A DNA stretch of 64,000 bases from GCA-002282575 sp964519885 (GTDB lineage: Bacteria > Pseudomonadota > Gammaproteobacteria > Thiomicrospirales > Thiomicrospiraceae): contig CAZFLX010000006.1 in assembly GCA_964519885.1 (NCBI GenBank), positions 1-64,000 of the forward strand. Reading direction: 5' to 3'. The notes beneath the pieces are model-generated. The model made no database searches. It saw only the letters and a list, made by a program, of their open reading frames with translations, and was not told the origin of the DNA. Positions within the stretch are counted from its first letter, which is position 1. Each line of letters starts with the position of its first letter. Of the stretch, positions 13,374 to 21,751 are shown one piece after another. Made by a program: the position numbers and the translations under genes.

Positions 13374-14705
13374 TTACAAAATGTACTGTGTTAAATCGGT
13401 TTTGGTCACTAACTCGCCTAAGCGATTATCCACATAGTTACGGTCAATGCTGATCGTTTCACCCTCGCTGTTGGCTTGGAATGATAACTCTTCGAGTACT
13501 TTTTCCATCACCGTATGTAATCGACGTGCGCCAATATTTTCCAGCTGATCGTTCACTTGATGGGCATATTCGGCAATGGCACGCACGCCGCAGTCAGTGA
13601 AAGAAACCTGAATCCCTTCGGTACTTAACAAGGCTTCGGCTTGACGCGTTAACGCAGCTTTTGGCTCGGTTAATATACGGACAAAGTCTTCTACTGTGAG
13701 TGAGGTAAGTTCGACACGAATCGGTAAACGACCTTGTAGTTCGGCAATTAAATCTGACGGTTTGGTGAGGTGGAAAGCACCTGAACAAATAAACAGAATA
13801 TGGTCAGTTTTGACCATGCCGTACTTGGTTGAAACGGTTGTGCCTTCAATCAATGGCAGTAAATCACGTTGCACACCTTCGCGTGATACTTCACCACCAC
13901 GACTGCCTTCACGTACACACACCTTGTCAATTTCATCGATAAAGACGATGCCTTGTTGCTCGACTTTTTCGAGCGCGATGCGACGGGTGTCTTCTTCATT
14001 AATGAGACGAGACGCTTCTTCGTCTAACAGTTTTTTATAAGCCTTAGCGACAGTCATACGACGATTGGTTTTTTTATCGCGGGCAATGCCTTCAAACATT
14101 TCTTGAATTTGACTGGTAAAGTCCTCCATACCCGATGGCCCTAAAATTTCCATTTGAGGTTTGGGTGTAGAAAGGTCAATATCAATTTCCGTGTGGTCTA
14201 ACTTGCCATCGCGTAGGCGTTGACGGAATTTTTCACGTGTTTCTAAACTACCTGGATCGGGTTGAGCATCGCGAGGCGGGGGCAATAACGCATCTAAAAT
14301 ACGCTCTTCCGCGGCCGCTTGTGCTTTGGGGCGGGCATTTTCGATGGCACGCGCACGCAACATCTTTACCGAATTTTCCATCAGGTCTTTAATAATGCTT
14401 TCAACATCACGACCGACATAACCGACTTCAGTAAATTTGGTCGCTTCAATTTTAAGGAAAGGTGCATCGGCTAACTGAGCCAAACGACGGGCAATTTCGG
14501 TTTTACCGACACCCGTAGGACCAATCATTAAAATATTTTTCGGCGTAATTTCAGTTCGCAAGTCATCACCAACTTGCATACGACGCCAACGGTTTCTTAA
14601 AGCAATGGCCACAGCGCGCTTAGCAGCGGCTTGACCGACAATATGCGCATCCAGTTCTTCTACGATCTGTTGCGGAGTCAGGGCAGGAGTATTTTGTGTC
14701 TTCAT
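13374..14705 (-). CDS. hslU: HslU, ATPase subunit of the HslUV protease
   Basis: 443 aa, full length. N-terminal Walker A GPTGVGKTEIARRLA, the pore loop KFTEVGYVGRDVESI, a charged intermediate I domain (~residues 110-240), Walker B IVFIDEIDK, and the C-terminal tail ending LTQYIL that inserts between HslV subunits. The AAA+ hexamer unfolds substrates and feeds them to HslV. Unusually, hslV is not adjacent: it lies 1.5 kb away on the other strand side of dapF and a DUF484 gene. The two genes diverge from around 14.7 kb. Confidence 0.97.
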   Translation of the reverse strand: MKTQNTPALTPQQIVEELDAHIVGQAAAKRAVAIALRNRWRRMQVGDDLRTEITPKNILMIGPTGVGKTEIARRLAQLADAPFLKIEATKFTEVGYVGRDVESIIKDLMENSVKMLRARAIENARPKAQAAAEERILDALLPPPRDAQPDPGSLETREKFRQRLRDGKLDHTEIDIDLSTPKPQMEILGPSGMEDFTSQIQEMFEGIARDKKTNRRMTVAKAYKKLLDEEASRLINEEDTRRIALEKVEQQGIVFIDEIDKVCVREGSRGGEVSREGVQRDLLPLIEGTTVSTKYGMVKTDHILFICSGAFHLTKPSDLIAELQGRLPIRVELTSLTVEDFVRILTEPKAALTRQAEALLSTEGIQVSFTDCGVRAIAEYAHQVNDQLENIGARRLHTVMEKVLEELSFQANSEGETISIDRNYVDNRLGELVTKTDLTQYIL

Positions 14706-14731
14706 AGTCTTTTATTGTAGCTGAAAATTGA

Positions 14732-14758
14732 TTGACATGGCAGATTGCACGCTATAAT
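14732..14758 (+). promoter_or_regulatory. Promoter of the dapF-hslV operon
   Basis: TTGACA (14732-14737) and TATAAT (14753-14758), both consensus hexamers, separated by a short 15-bp spacer, 42 bp before the dapF ATG. It makes the frame upstream of ATG 14801 untranslated. Confidence 0.6.
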
Positions 14759-14800
14759 AACGCCATAATATTGAGTTCACAGGATTGGTACGGCGCTGTT

Positions 14801-15634
14801 ATGGCCAGTTTAACTTTCTTCAAAATGCATGGCTTAGGCAATGATTTCATGGTGTTTGATGCCATTCATCAAGACGTCAATTTATCACCAGCGCAAATTC
14901 GTGCTTGGGCGAATCGTCACACGGGCGTTGGCTTCGATCAACTGTTGTTGGTGGAAAGCCCTCAGCAGGATGGGGTCGATTTTCGTTATCGTATTTTTAA
15001 TGCCGATGGTTCAGAAGTCGCTCAGTGTGGCAATGGGGCTCGTTGTTTTGCGCGTTTTGTGCGTGAACAAGGTTTGTCGAATAAAAATGAGTTAATTGTC
15101 GAAACGGCATCGGGGATCATCAAACTCTATCATGAAGCTAATGGGGTGCGCGTGAATATGGGAGCGCCACGTTTTGAGCCAGAAGACCTTCCTTTAACGC
15201 TGATTCGTGCGCCACATTATTTGTTATCGCTGGGTGAAGAGGTGGTGACTTTTTATGCGGTTTCTATGGGTAATCCACATGCGGTGATTGAAGTCGATGA
15301 TATTGATAATGCTAAGGTTGCCAGTATTGGCGCTGCTCTACAAGCGCGTAGCGATATTTTTCCTGAAAGTGTAAATGTGGGTTTTGTGCAAATCATCAAT
15401 CGAGATGAGGTGCGCTTGCGTGTTTACGAGCGCGGCTCTGGCGAAACCCAGGCTTGCGGTACGGGCGCATCGGCAGCGATGGCGGCATTGCGTTCGGCCG
15501 ATTTAGTGAATGAGCAGGTACGGGTGCGGCTGCTCGGTGGTGACTTAATGATTCGCTGGTCGGGCGATGAAAGTGAGCCATTGTGGATGACAGGTCCAGC
15601 TGAAACGGTATTCAAAGGAATCATTGAAGCATGA
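14801..15634 (+). CDS. dapF: Diaminopimelate epimerase
   Basis: 277 aa from ATG 14801, which matches the family length; the 23 codons upstream overlap the promoter and are not used. The two catalytic cysteines are visible in VAQCGNGARCFARF and TQACGTGASAAMAAL. Converts LL- to meso-diaminopimelate for peptidoglycan and lysine. The stop overlaps the next gene by ATGA. First gene of dapF-DUF484-hslV-yqhA-nudE-cysQ, all closely spaced. Confidence 0.97.
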   Translation: MASLTFFKMHGLGNDFMVFDAIHQDVNLSPAQIRAWANRHTGVGFDQLLLVESPQQDGVDFRYRIFNADGSEVAQCGNGARCFARFVREQGLSNKNELIVETASGIIKLYHEANGVRVNMGAPRFEPEDLPLTLIRAPHYLLSLGEEVVTFYAVSMGNPHAVIEVDDIDNAKVASIGAALQARSDIFPESVNVGFVQIINRDEVRLRVYERGSGETQACGTGASAAMAALRSADLVNEQVRVRLLGGDLMIRWSGDESEPLWMTGPAETVFKGIIEA

Positions 15635-16227
15635 GTGAGTCAGCTCCAGCTCAGTTAAGTTCGGCAAAAGTGGTTTCTTTTGTCGATAAACAGTTGCAGT
15701 TGACACAACAACGTCAAGCGCAGTTAGAAAGCTCCTTGTCGGAAATGATGGAAGCCATCGAAGATAATGCGCGTTTACAGTTAAACCTGCATGACTTAAC
15801 TTTAGAAGTGATGCAAGCACAGTACTTAGAGCAAGCTATTCAGCTGATGAAGCAAGGATTAAAGCAGCGTTTTGACCTGCGCGATGTTCAACTTTGGGGT
15901 CAAGCCAATTCCCAGTTGCCTAAAGCCATTCCGACCGAAGCCATGTCGTATTTTTTAGCTCACATGCAAGCCAATGCGATAGCTTTTGGTGCCGTCTCGG
16001 CTTTTCCAACTGAAGTTTGGGGAGCAACAGGCGTAGTATCCGGATGTGCATTTCGCGTCAGTGCTCTCGGGCAAGCCTATGGGGTGCTGGTGCTTGGTCG
16101 TGGAGATGCTTTGTTCAATGAAGCCGCTGACACTTTGTTTTTACAGCAATTTATAAATGTAATGGGGCTTTGGTTAGCGCGTTTGGGCGCAATCAACGTT
16201 TCGTTTGATGAGATTAAAAAAGGATAA
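15631..16227 (+). CDS. DUF484 family protein
   Basis: 198 aa. A short N-terminal helical region (FVDKQLQLTQQRQAQLESSL) precedes a GAF-like domain (residues ~75-190), the usual build of the DUF484 proteins encoded between dapF and xerC in many gammaproteobacteria. Function unknown; association with XerC is known only from context. Here xerC is absent and hslV follows after seven bases. Translationally coupled to dapF. Confidence 0.85.
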   Translation: MSESAPAQLSSAKVVSFVDKQLQLTQQRQAQLESSLSEMMEAIEDNARLQLNLHDLTLEVMQAQYLEQAIQLMKQGLKQRFDLRDVQLWGQANSQLPKAIPTEAMSYFLAHMQANAIAFGAVSAFPTEVWGATGVVSGCAFRVSALGQAYGVLVLGRGDALFNEAADTLFLQQFINVMGLWLARLGAINVSFDEIKKG

Positions 16228-16234
16228 CGTTGGA

Positions 16235-16789
16235 ATGAGTAGTATAGAAATGCATTCAACCACCATTTTATGTGTGCGTAAAGGCAATATGTTGGCGATG
16301 GGCGGAGATGGTCAAGTAACCCTGGGTCATGTGGTGATGAAAGGCAATGCGCGTAAAGTACGTCGCTTGAATCAGGGTAAGGTGTTGGCTGGTTTTGCAG
16401 GGGCAACGGCTGATGCGTTTACGTTGTTTGAGCGTTTTGAAGCGAAATTACAAGCGCATTCAGGTCAGTTATTACGTGCTGCGGTTGAAATGGCAAAAGA
16501 TTGGCGTACTGACCGTGCTTTGCGCCGCCTAGAAGCAATGTTGATTGTGGCTGACCTAAGCGGTATGTTGGTGATTTCGGGGAATGGTGATGTCATTGAG
16601 CCAGAAAAATCACTGGTGGCGATTGGTAGTGGTGGCAGTTATGCCACTTCGGCAGCGACGGCTTTGTGGGAAAATACCGACCTGACTGCGGCTGAAATTG
16701 TTGAAAAAAGTTTGAAAATTGCCGGTGATATTTGTATTTATACCAATCATCATTTAACCTTAGAAACTATGGTAGAGGAGAACCAATAA
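16235..16789 (+). CDS. hslV: HslV, peptidase subunit of the HslUV protease
   Basis: About 184 aa. ATG 16235 (MSSIEMHSTTILCV) follows AAGGA; an ATG ten codons upstream lies in the DUF484 3' end. HslV is an N-terminal threonine protease; the TT in HSTTILCVRKG aligns with the mature N-terminus, so an 8-residue propeptide must be removed, as in betaproteobacterial homologs with a short extension. Other conserved stretches: GGDGQVTLG, AGFAGATADAFTLFERFE, DWRTDRALRRLEAML, GDICIYTNHH. The separation from hslU is unusual. Confidence 0.95.
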   Translation: MSSIEMHSTTILCVRKGNMLAMGGDGQVTLGHVVMKGNARKVRRLNQGKVLAGFAGATADAFTLFERFEAKLQAHSGQLLRAAVEMAKDWRTDRALRRLEAMLIVADLSGMLVISGNGDVIEPEKSLVAIGSGGSYATSAATALWENTDLTAAEIVEKSLKIAGDICIYTNHHLTLETMVEENQ

Positions 16790-17356
16790 ATGCAAAACCC
16801 ATCTTTATTTGAACGTGCTTTTGAAGGCGCTTTATGGCGTAGTCGTTTGGTGGTTTATGCTGCCGTTATTTGTTCGATGTTGGCGGCCTTCGCCTTGTTT
16901 TACGTTACCGTGGTTGATGTCTATCATACCTTAGCGCACTTAACCCATTACGCAGGTTTAGACGATGCGGCTCGTGCAGAGTTGCGTGCTAATACGGTGG
17001 CGCATATTGTCGGTTCTGTCGATGGTTTCTTGCTGGCGATTGTACTGCTAATTTTTGCTTTTGGTATTTATGAGTTATTTATTTCCGATATTGACTGTGC
17101 CCAAAACGAACGCTCTAGTAAGGTGTTGATTATTGAATCTTTAGATGATCTTAAAAGTCGTTTAGCCAGCGTTATTCTTATGATTTTGGTGGTGATTTTC
17201 TTTGAACATGCTATTCATTTCCAACCGAATGGCATCATGGACTTGGTTTACTTTGCCATTAGTATTGCACTGATTTCTTTGGCCTTGTATTTGTTACACA
17301 AAAGCCATGAACATGCAGATCACGGTGGAGAAGATCATGATGCTAAGGCTCACTAA
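16790..17356 (+). CDS. YqhA (UPF0114) family membrane protein
   Basis: 188 aa with four predicted membrane helices (residues ~20-45, ~75-100, ~120-142, ~148-168) and the family-like stretch SVDGFLLAIVLLIFAFGIYELF. The C-terminus is His/Asp/Glu-rich (KSHEHADHGGEDHDAKAH), possibly metal-binding. Function of the family is not established. It starts immediately after the hslV stop and ends immediately before nudE, so it is co-transcribed. Confidence 0.85.
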   Translation: MQNPSLFERAFEGALWRSRLVVYAAVICSMLAAFALFYVTVVDVYHTLAHLTHYAGLDDAARAELRANTVAHIVGSVDGFLLAIVLLIFAFGIYELFISDIDCAQNERSSKVLIIESLDDLKSRLASVILMILVVIFFEHAIHFQPNGIMDLVYFAISIALISLALYLLHKSHEHADHGGEDHDAKAH

Positions 17357-17923
17357 ATGAGCCAACATCCTCCCAAGGTAGTGGCACAACAGCAAATGGC
17401 GCAGTCGCGCCATTTTTGCATTGAGCAACAACAACTGGTGTTTAGTAATGGCGAAGAGCGTACCTATGAGCGTTTGGTGACGCGCGGACATGGCGCGGTA
17501 CTGGTCGTGCCGCTGTTAGATGCCGAGCATTTCTTATTGATTCGAGAGTGGGGAACGGGTACGGGGCGTTATGAGTTAGGTTTTCCCAAAGGCAAGATTG
17601 ATGCAGGTGAAACAGCCATTGAAGCCGCATTGCGTGAGTGTATGGAAGAAGTTGGCTATGGCGCTGAAAGACTGACAGCACTGCATGTGCCTTTAACCCT
17701 AGCGCCAGCTTACATGACACATCGCATTCATGTTGTGCTGGCCGACGGGCTTTATCCAGCGAGTGCCGAAGGTGACGAGCCTGAACCCTTGGAAGTGATC
17801 GCTTGGCGTTGGGATAATCTTGATGAACTGATGATGCGAGATGATTTTACCGAGGCACGCTCTATCGCTGCTTTATGGTTAGCAAAACGCCATTTGCGAG
17901 ACAGACGTGACTGCATCGTTTGA
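17357..17923 (+). CDS. nudE: ADP compounds hydrolase NudE-like Nudix enzyme
   Basis: 188 aa. The Nudix box is complete: GKIDAGETAIEAALRECMEE plus VGY, i.e. G-x5-E-x7-RE-x2-EE-x-G. The flanking region (RYELGFPKGK, LAPAYMTHRIHVVLA) fits NudE, which hydrolyses ADP-ribose, NADH and related ADP compounds. The C-terminus overlaps the cysQ start by 17 bp. In E. coli, nudE lies near cysQ-like functions in other genomes as well; substrate range cannot be read from sequence. Confidence 0.88.
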   Translation: MSQHPPKVVAQQQMAQSRHFCIEQQQLVFSNGEERTYERLVTRGHGAVLVVPLLDAEHFLLIREWGTGTGRYELGFPKGKIDAGETAIEAALRECMEEVGYGAERLTALHVPLTLAPAYMTHRIHVVLADGLYPASAEGDEPEPLEVIAWRWDNLDELMMRDDFTEARSIAALWLAKRHLRDRRDCIV

Positions 17924-18728
17924 TTTGCTTTCATTACTGCCAGCGGTTGAACGCATTGCCCAGCAAGCAGGTGAGGTTATTCTGCCTTACTTTAGTGCTT
18001 CAGTTAGTTTTGATGCTAAAGCCGACGGCTCTCCCGTTACCCTAGCAGATAAAGCCGCTGATAGACTAATTCAACAAGCCTTACATGAATTAACACCGAA
18101 TATCGCTATTTTAAGCGAAGAGATGGAGCAGCCCTTGGCCATTGAGCAGCGTTTGTCCTTATCTACTTTATGGCTGGTTGATCCCTTGGATGGTACGCGT
18201 CAATTTATTCGCGGTGATGCGGGATTTTCGGTCAATATTGCCTTGATTGTGAATCATCAACCGATATTGGGGGTGGTCTATTCGCCTGTCGAAGCGATTG
18301 GTTACAGTGGTATTGCAGGCGAGGGAGCTTGGCGTTGGCAGGGCAAACAGCGTAACGTCATACAGGTTTCAGCTATTGCAGCCCCCATACGCGTGGTGAC
18401 GGGGTTTTCGGCGACTCGACGTGGCGAAAAAACACGCGCATTTTTAAGTGCACTGCCACTTTATGAATTGATTGAGCTGGGCAGTTCGTTAAAAATGTGT
18501 CGCATTGCTGAAGGCTTGGCGGATGCCTATCCGCGCTTTGGACTGACCAGTGAATGGGACACAGCAGCCGCACAGGTGGTGTTATCGGAAGCGGGCGGGT
18601 TGGTGTGTGGCTTAGATGGTCAAGCGTTGACCTACAATGCACGCGATACATTGGAAAATCCGCATTTTATTGCGGTAGGTGATCCGAGTTTCGATTGGCC
18701 GTTAGCGTTGGTGAAATCGTTATGCTAA
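17907..18728 (+). CDS. cysQ: 3'(2'),5'-bisphosphate nucleotidase CysQ
   Basis: 273 aa, GTG start inside nudE. Inositol-monophosphatase superfamily fold with the metal-binding motifs EEM (ILSEEMEQ), DPLDGTRQFIRG and the C-terminal WDTAAAQVVLSEAGG. Removes the 3' phosphate from PAP/PAPS produced in sulfate assimilation and sulfonation. Last large gene of the dapF operon. Confidence 0.93.
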   Translation: MTASFDLLSLLPAVERIAQQAGEVILPYFSASVSFDAKADGSPVTLADKAADRLIQQALHELTPNIAILSEEMEQPLAIEQRLSLSTLWLVDPLDGTRQFIRGDAGFSVNIALIVNHQPILGVVYSPVEAIGYSGIAGEGAWRWQGKQRNVIQVSAIAAPIRVVTGFSATRRGEKTRAFLSALPLYELIELGSSLKMCRIAEGLADAYPRFGLTSEWDTAAAQVVLSEAGGLVCGLDGQALTYNARDTLENPHFIAVGDPSFDWPLALVKSLC

Positions 18729-18735
18729 CAAAGCC

Positions 18736-18903
18736 ATGATTGAAGCATTAGTCATTATTGCCTTAGGATTATTGATTGCTTGGCTGGTGGTGCCAGCCAT
18801 CAAAATCTTACGCTGGATTATGGCACTGATTCTGGTGCTGATTCTGCTGTTCTTTGTCATGCCTTGGCTGTTGTTGCAGTGGACTTCTTTCGTGCCGCTC
18901 TAG
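18736..18903 (+). CDS. 55-aa small membrane protein
   Basis: ATG 18736 to TAG 18901-18903. Almost wholly hydrophobic, with two membrane segments (ALVIIALGLLIAWLVVPAI, then MALILVLILLFFVMPWLLLQ) joined by a short basic turn (KILRW). It starts seven bases after cysQ and overlaps the 3' end of the convergent recN by 47 bp. No family recognised. The ribosome binding site is weak, but the coherent two-helix composition supports a real protein. Confidence 0.5.
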   Translation: MIEALVIIALGLLIAWLVVPAIKILRWIMALILVLILLFFVMPWLLLQWTSFVPL

Positions 18904-20551
18904 CCAACATTTGTTCGGCATGTGCTAGGGTCTCGTCACTGGCTTCTTGTGTGCCGACCATACGTGAAAGTTCGCTGACACGTTCATCACTATTTAAATT
19001 ACGTACTTGGGTGAGGGTTTGTTCACCGTCCGTTTGTTTAGCAATATGCCAATGCTGATCGCCCCAAGCCGCCACTTGGGCTTGATGCGTGATACACAAC
19101 ACCTGCTTGTGCTGAGCGATTTTAGCCAGTTTCTGACCGATACTGTCGGCAATGCCGCCACCAACACCCACATCGACTTCATCAAAAATCAGTGTCGGCA
19201 GGGCAATTTGTTCGGCGACGCAGACTTCAATCGCTAAACTAATCCGTGCTAACTCGCCACCCGACGCGACTTTGCTCATCGGGTAGAGTGTTTGTCCTGG
19301 GTTGGCGGAGAAGTAAATTTCGCAGTGATCCAGCCCATTCGCTTGGGGTTGAGCGAGTGCAGAAAAGCGCCATTCTAAACGACTGTGTGTCATACCCAGT
19401 TGATGCAGTTCTTGCATCACCAAGGCGGCGAGTTGAGGTGCAACCGCTTGACGTTGTTGTGTGAGTTGCTGTGCGAGTGCTTGATATTCAGCGAGTGCCA
19501 CGTCACAGGCTTGCGCCAATGAATCTCGATTGGCTTCTTGGCTGGCTAGATTATCCAGCTCGGCTAGAATTTCAGCTTTTTTACGCCATAAACTGTCCGC
19601 ACTAACAAAGTATTTTTTTGCCAGTCGATGCAACTCACCCAACTGACTTTCTAGCTGCGCTAATCGGTGATCGTCTACCAGCGTATGGCGACTGCGCTGA
19701 TGCAGTTGGTCTTGAATATCCGTCAACTCTACCAGGCTGGCTTGGTACTGTTCAATCAAGGGCGTTAGGCTTTCATCATGAGCTTGCACGCTTTCTAGTA
19801 AACGAATTCCTTGATTGAGCTGAGCGATAATCCCTTGACGGTCGTGTTCAAACAGCGACAAGGTTTGTTCGAGATGTTGGGTAATTTCCGCAGCATGTGC
19901 CAGTCGGCTGTGTTCACTGCTGAGCAGTTCATAGTCGCCCTCATCCAAATGCATGTCTTTCAACTCTTCCGCTTGAAAGTTGAGCAGCGCCAAACGCTCT
20001 TGGCGCTGTTGTTCATTGGTGAGCAGTTGCTGGTGCTGATGGTGTAACTGATGCCAGTGTTTCCAAGCTTGCGCCACTTGTTTACGCAAGGCGTGATTTT
20101 GACTCCAAGTATCCACCAAGGTCAGCTGACGTTGTGAGGTGAGTAACGCATGATGCTCGTGCTGGCTGTGCAATTCAATCAGCATTTCCGCCAGTTGGCG
20201 CAGTTGTCCGAGGGTAACACTGGTGCCGTTAATATAGGCTTTGCTGCGACCGTCGGCATTGATAACACGTCTTAATAGGCAAGTATCTTCATCAGCAAGT
20301 TCTTGCTCGTTCAACCACTGCTGGGCGCTGCGCAGCACGGTTACATCAAACTCCGCACTGACTTCGGCTTTGTCACAGCCAGGACGCACCCAAAACGGCT
20401 GAGCTTTATCACCCAACACGGCACCTAAGGCATCGAGTAGCAGCGATTTTCCCGCCCCCGTTTCACCCGTTAATACCGTTAAACCTGCTTCAACCGCCAG
20501 TTGTGCTTCATCAACTAAAACAAAATTACGAATATGTAGATTATGTAACAT
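18857..20551 (-). CDS. recN: DNA repair protein RecN
   Basis: 564 aa, full length. SMC-like: Walker A GETGAGKSLLLDALG near residue 30, two long coiled-coil stretches (~residues 150-240 and 270-370) with the hinge between, and a C-terminal ABC signature (KVASGGELARISLA) plus Walker B TLIFDEVDVGVGG. Acts in double-strand break repair and is a classic SOS-induced gene. It follows nadK on the same strand with a 138-bp gap that shows no palindromic box; such a box is upstream of nadK. Confidence 0.97.
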   Translation of the reverse strand: MLHNLHIRNFVLVDEAQLAVEAGLTVLTGETGAGKSLLLDALGAVLGDKAQPFWVRPGCDKAEVSAEFDVTVLRSAQQWLNEQELADEDTCLLRRVINADGRSKAYINGTSVTLGQLRQLAEMLIELHSQHEHHALLTSQRQLTLVDTWSQNHALRKQVAQAWKHWHQLHHQHQQLLTNEQQRQERLALLNFQAEELKDMHLDEGDYELLSSEHSRLAHAAEITQHLEQTLSLFEHDRQGIIAQLNQGIRLLESVQAHDESLTPLIEQYQASLVELTDIQDQLHQRSRHTLVDDHRLAQLESQLGELHRLAKKYFVSADSLWRKKAEILAELDNLASQEANRDSLAQACDVALAEYQALAQQLTQQRQAVAPQLAALVMQELHQLGMTHSRLEWRFSALAQPQANGLDHCEIYFSANPGQTLYPMSKVASGGELARISLAIEVCVAEQIALPTLIFDEVDVGVGGGIADSIGQKLAKIAQHKQVLCITHQAQVAAWGDQHWHIAKQTDGEQTLTQVRNLNSDERVSELSRMVGTQEASDETLAHAEQMLARAARKKSTATTAKA

Positions 20552-20664
20552 GTTTACTTAGCCCTTATGCGTACTAAATAGAGGATGGGGTTTGGGGGAA
20601 GGGATTGTTATTTTGGCTTTGTTGCACTGATTTCATCCCTTACCCCAATCAAACAAATTAAAGT

Positions 20665-20693
20665 TGTGAAAATGCGCTTTGCGTATTTTTCAC
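20665..20693 (-). terminator. Hairpin at the nadK 3' end
   Basis: TGTGAAAA...TTTTTCACA arms with partly paired inner bases overlap the nadK stop. It may act as a weak terminator or attenuator between nadK and recN. The outer arms are clear; the inner pairing is imperfect. Confidence 0.35.
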
Positions 20694-21568
20694 AGCTTTT
20701 CTCCCCAGTGTAGTTTTTGGCGAAGCATTAAGAAATGATCGTGTGGGCGAGGGTGAACCATCGAAACCACATGGCTGTGACGTTCAATAAAAATACGATC
20801 CGATGACATCAAATCGAATTTAACATGACCGTCACAGGTAATTTGCGCGGGTTCTTTGCGTTGTTCGCCCGAATGAATTTCGATACGGCTGGTACTGGCG
20901 ACCACAATCGGGCGATTACTCATCGAATGCGGATTAATCGAAACGAGGGTGAGTGCTTCTAACGAAGGTTGTAGAATCGGACCACCCGCTGAGAGCGCAT
21001 AAGCGGTTGATCCCGTCGGAGTGGCAATGATTAAGCCATCAGAGCGTTGCGACTGGACAAAACGATTATCAATCATCACTTCAAATTCAATCATGTGTTC
21101 CATGTGGACTTTATGCAGCACCACATCATTCAGGGCGAGTTGATCGTAGAGCGTTTCGCTATCACGTTCGATGCGCACACGCAGCATCAGTCGTTGTTCA
21201 ATTTCAAATTGACCGGCCAGTACCGCCAACACCATCTCTTCCATTTGCGCAGCGGGAATGTCAGTTAAAAAGCCCAAGCGTCCTAGATTAATACCCAAAA
21301 TTGGACGTTGCCAGTTGACAATATTGCGAGCAGTTTCTAAGAAAGTGCCATCACCCCCCACGACAATCACCAAATCGACCGCTTGAGCCAATAAATGGCG
21401 CGGTAAGCTGGGCGGTTGATCTTCCATAGCTGGGTTACTGGTTACACTGTCTTCATCGAGTTGAACGCTACAGCCTTGCTTACGCAGTAATTGAGTGAGC
21501 ATCCCTACCATTTGCCAAGCGGGGGTTGAATTTCGTTTCGCAATAATACCAATACGGGCAAAATGCAT
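20690..21568 (-). CDS. nadK: NAD kinase
   Basis: 292 aa, normal length. Contains the GGDGT motif (VIVVGGDGTFLETARN), the NLGRLGFLTD motif and the TPTGSTAYALSAGGPI motif of ATP-dependent NAD kinases. Makes NADP from NAD. Upstream of recN on the same strand, an order shared with E. coli and relatives. The intergenic region to preP carries an AGAAC-N4-GTTCT palindrome. Confidence 0.97.
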   Translation of the reverse strand: MHFARIGIIAKRNSTPAWQMVGMLTQLLRKQGCSVQLDEDSVTSNPAMEDQPPSLPRHLLAQAVDLVIVVGGDGTFLETARNIVNWQRPILGINLGRLGFLTDIPAAQMEEMVLAVLAGQFEIEQRLMLRVRIERDSETLYDQLALNDVVLHKVHMEHMIEFEVMIDNRFVQSQRSDGLIIATPTGSTAYALSAGGPILQPSLEALTLVSINPHSMSNRPIVVASTSRIEIHSGEQRKEPAQITCDGHVKFDLMSSDRIFIERHSHVVSMVHPRPHDHFLMLRQKLHWGEKL

Positions 21569-21633
21569 GACGTTAAGCCATCCTTATTAAAAACTGCGCT
21601 TAGGTTATCATGAGCGCACAAAAAATAACAGAT

Positions 21634-21647
21634 AGAACGAATGTTCT
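21634..21647. promoter_or_regulatory. AGAAC-N4-GTTCT palindrome upstream of nadK-recN
   Basis: AGAAC-GAAT-GTTCT lies in the divergent nadK/preP intergenic region, 66 bp upstream of the nadK start. The half-sites are identical to the terS-operon palindrome at 8268-8283. Because recN is SOS-controlled in many bacteria, a LexA-like site is a fair hypothesis. A site serving preP cannot be excluded. Confidence 0.5.
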
Positions 21648-21751
21648 TTTTGTCTAAACGACTAGTATGACGGTCAATTTAAGGTTTTTATCACCCTGCA
21701 CTGATATAATCACGCTATTGGCACTTTAATTTTATTCAGTGAGGATATTGA

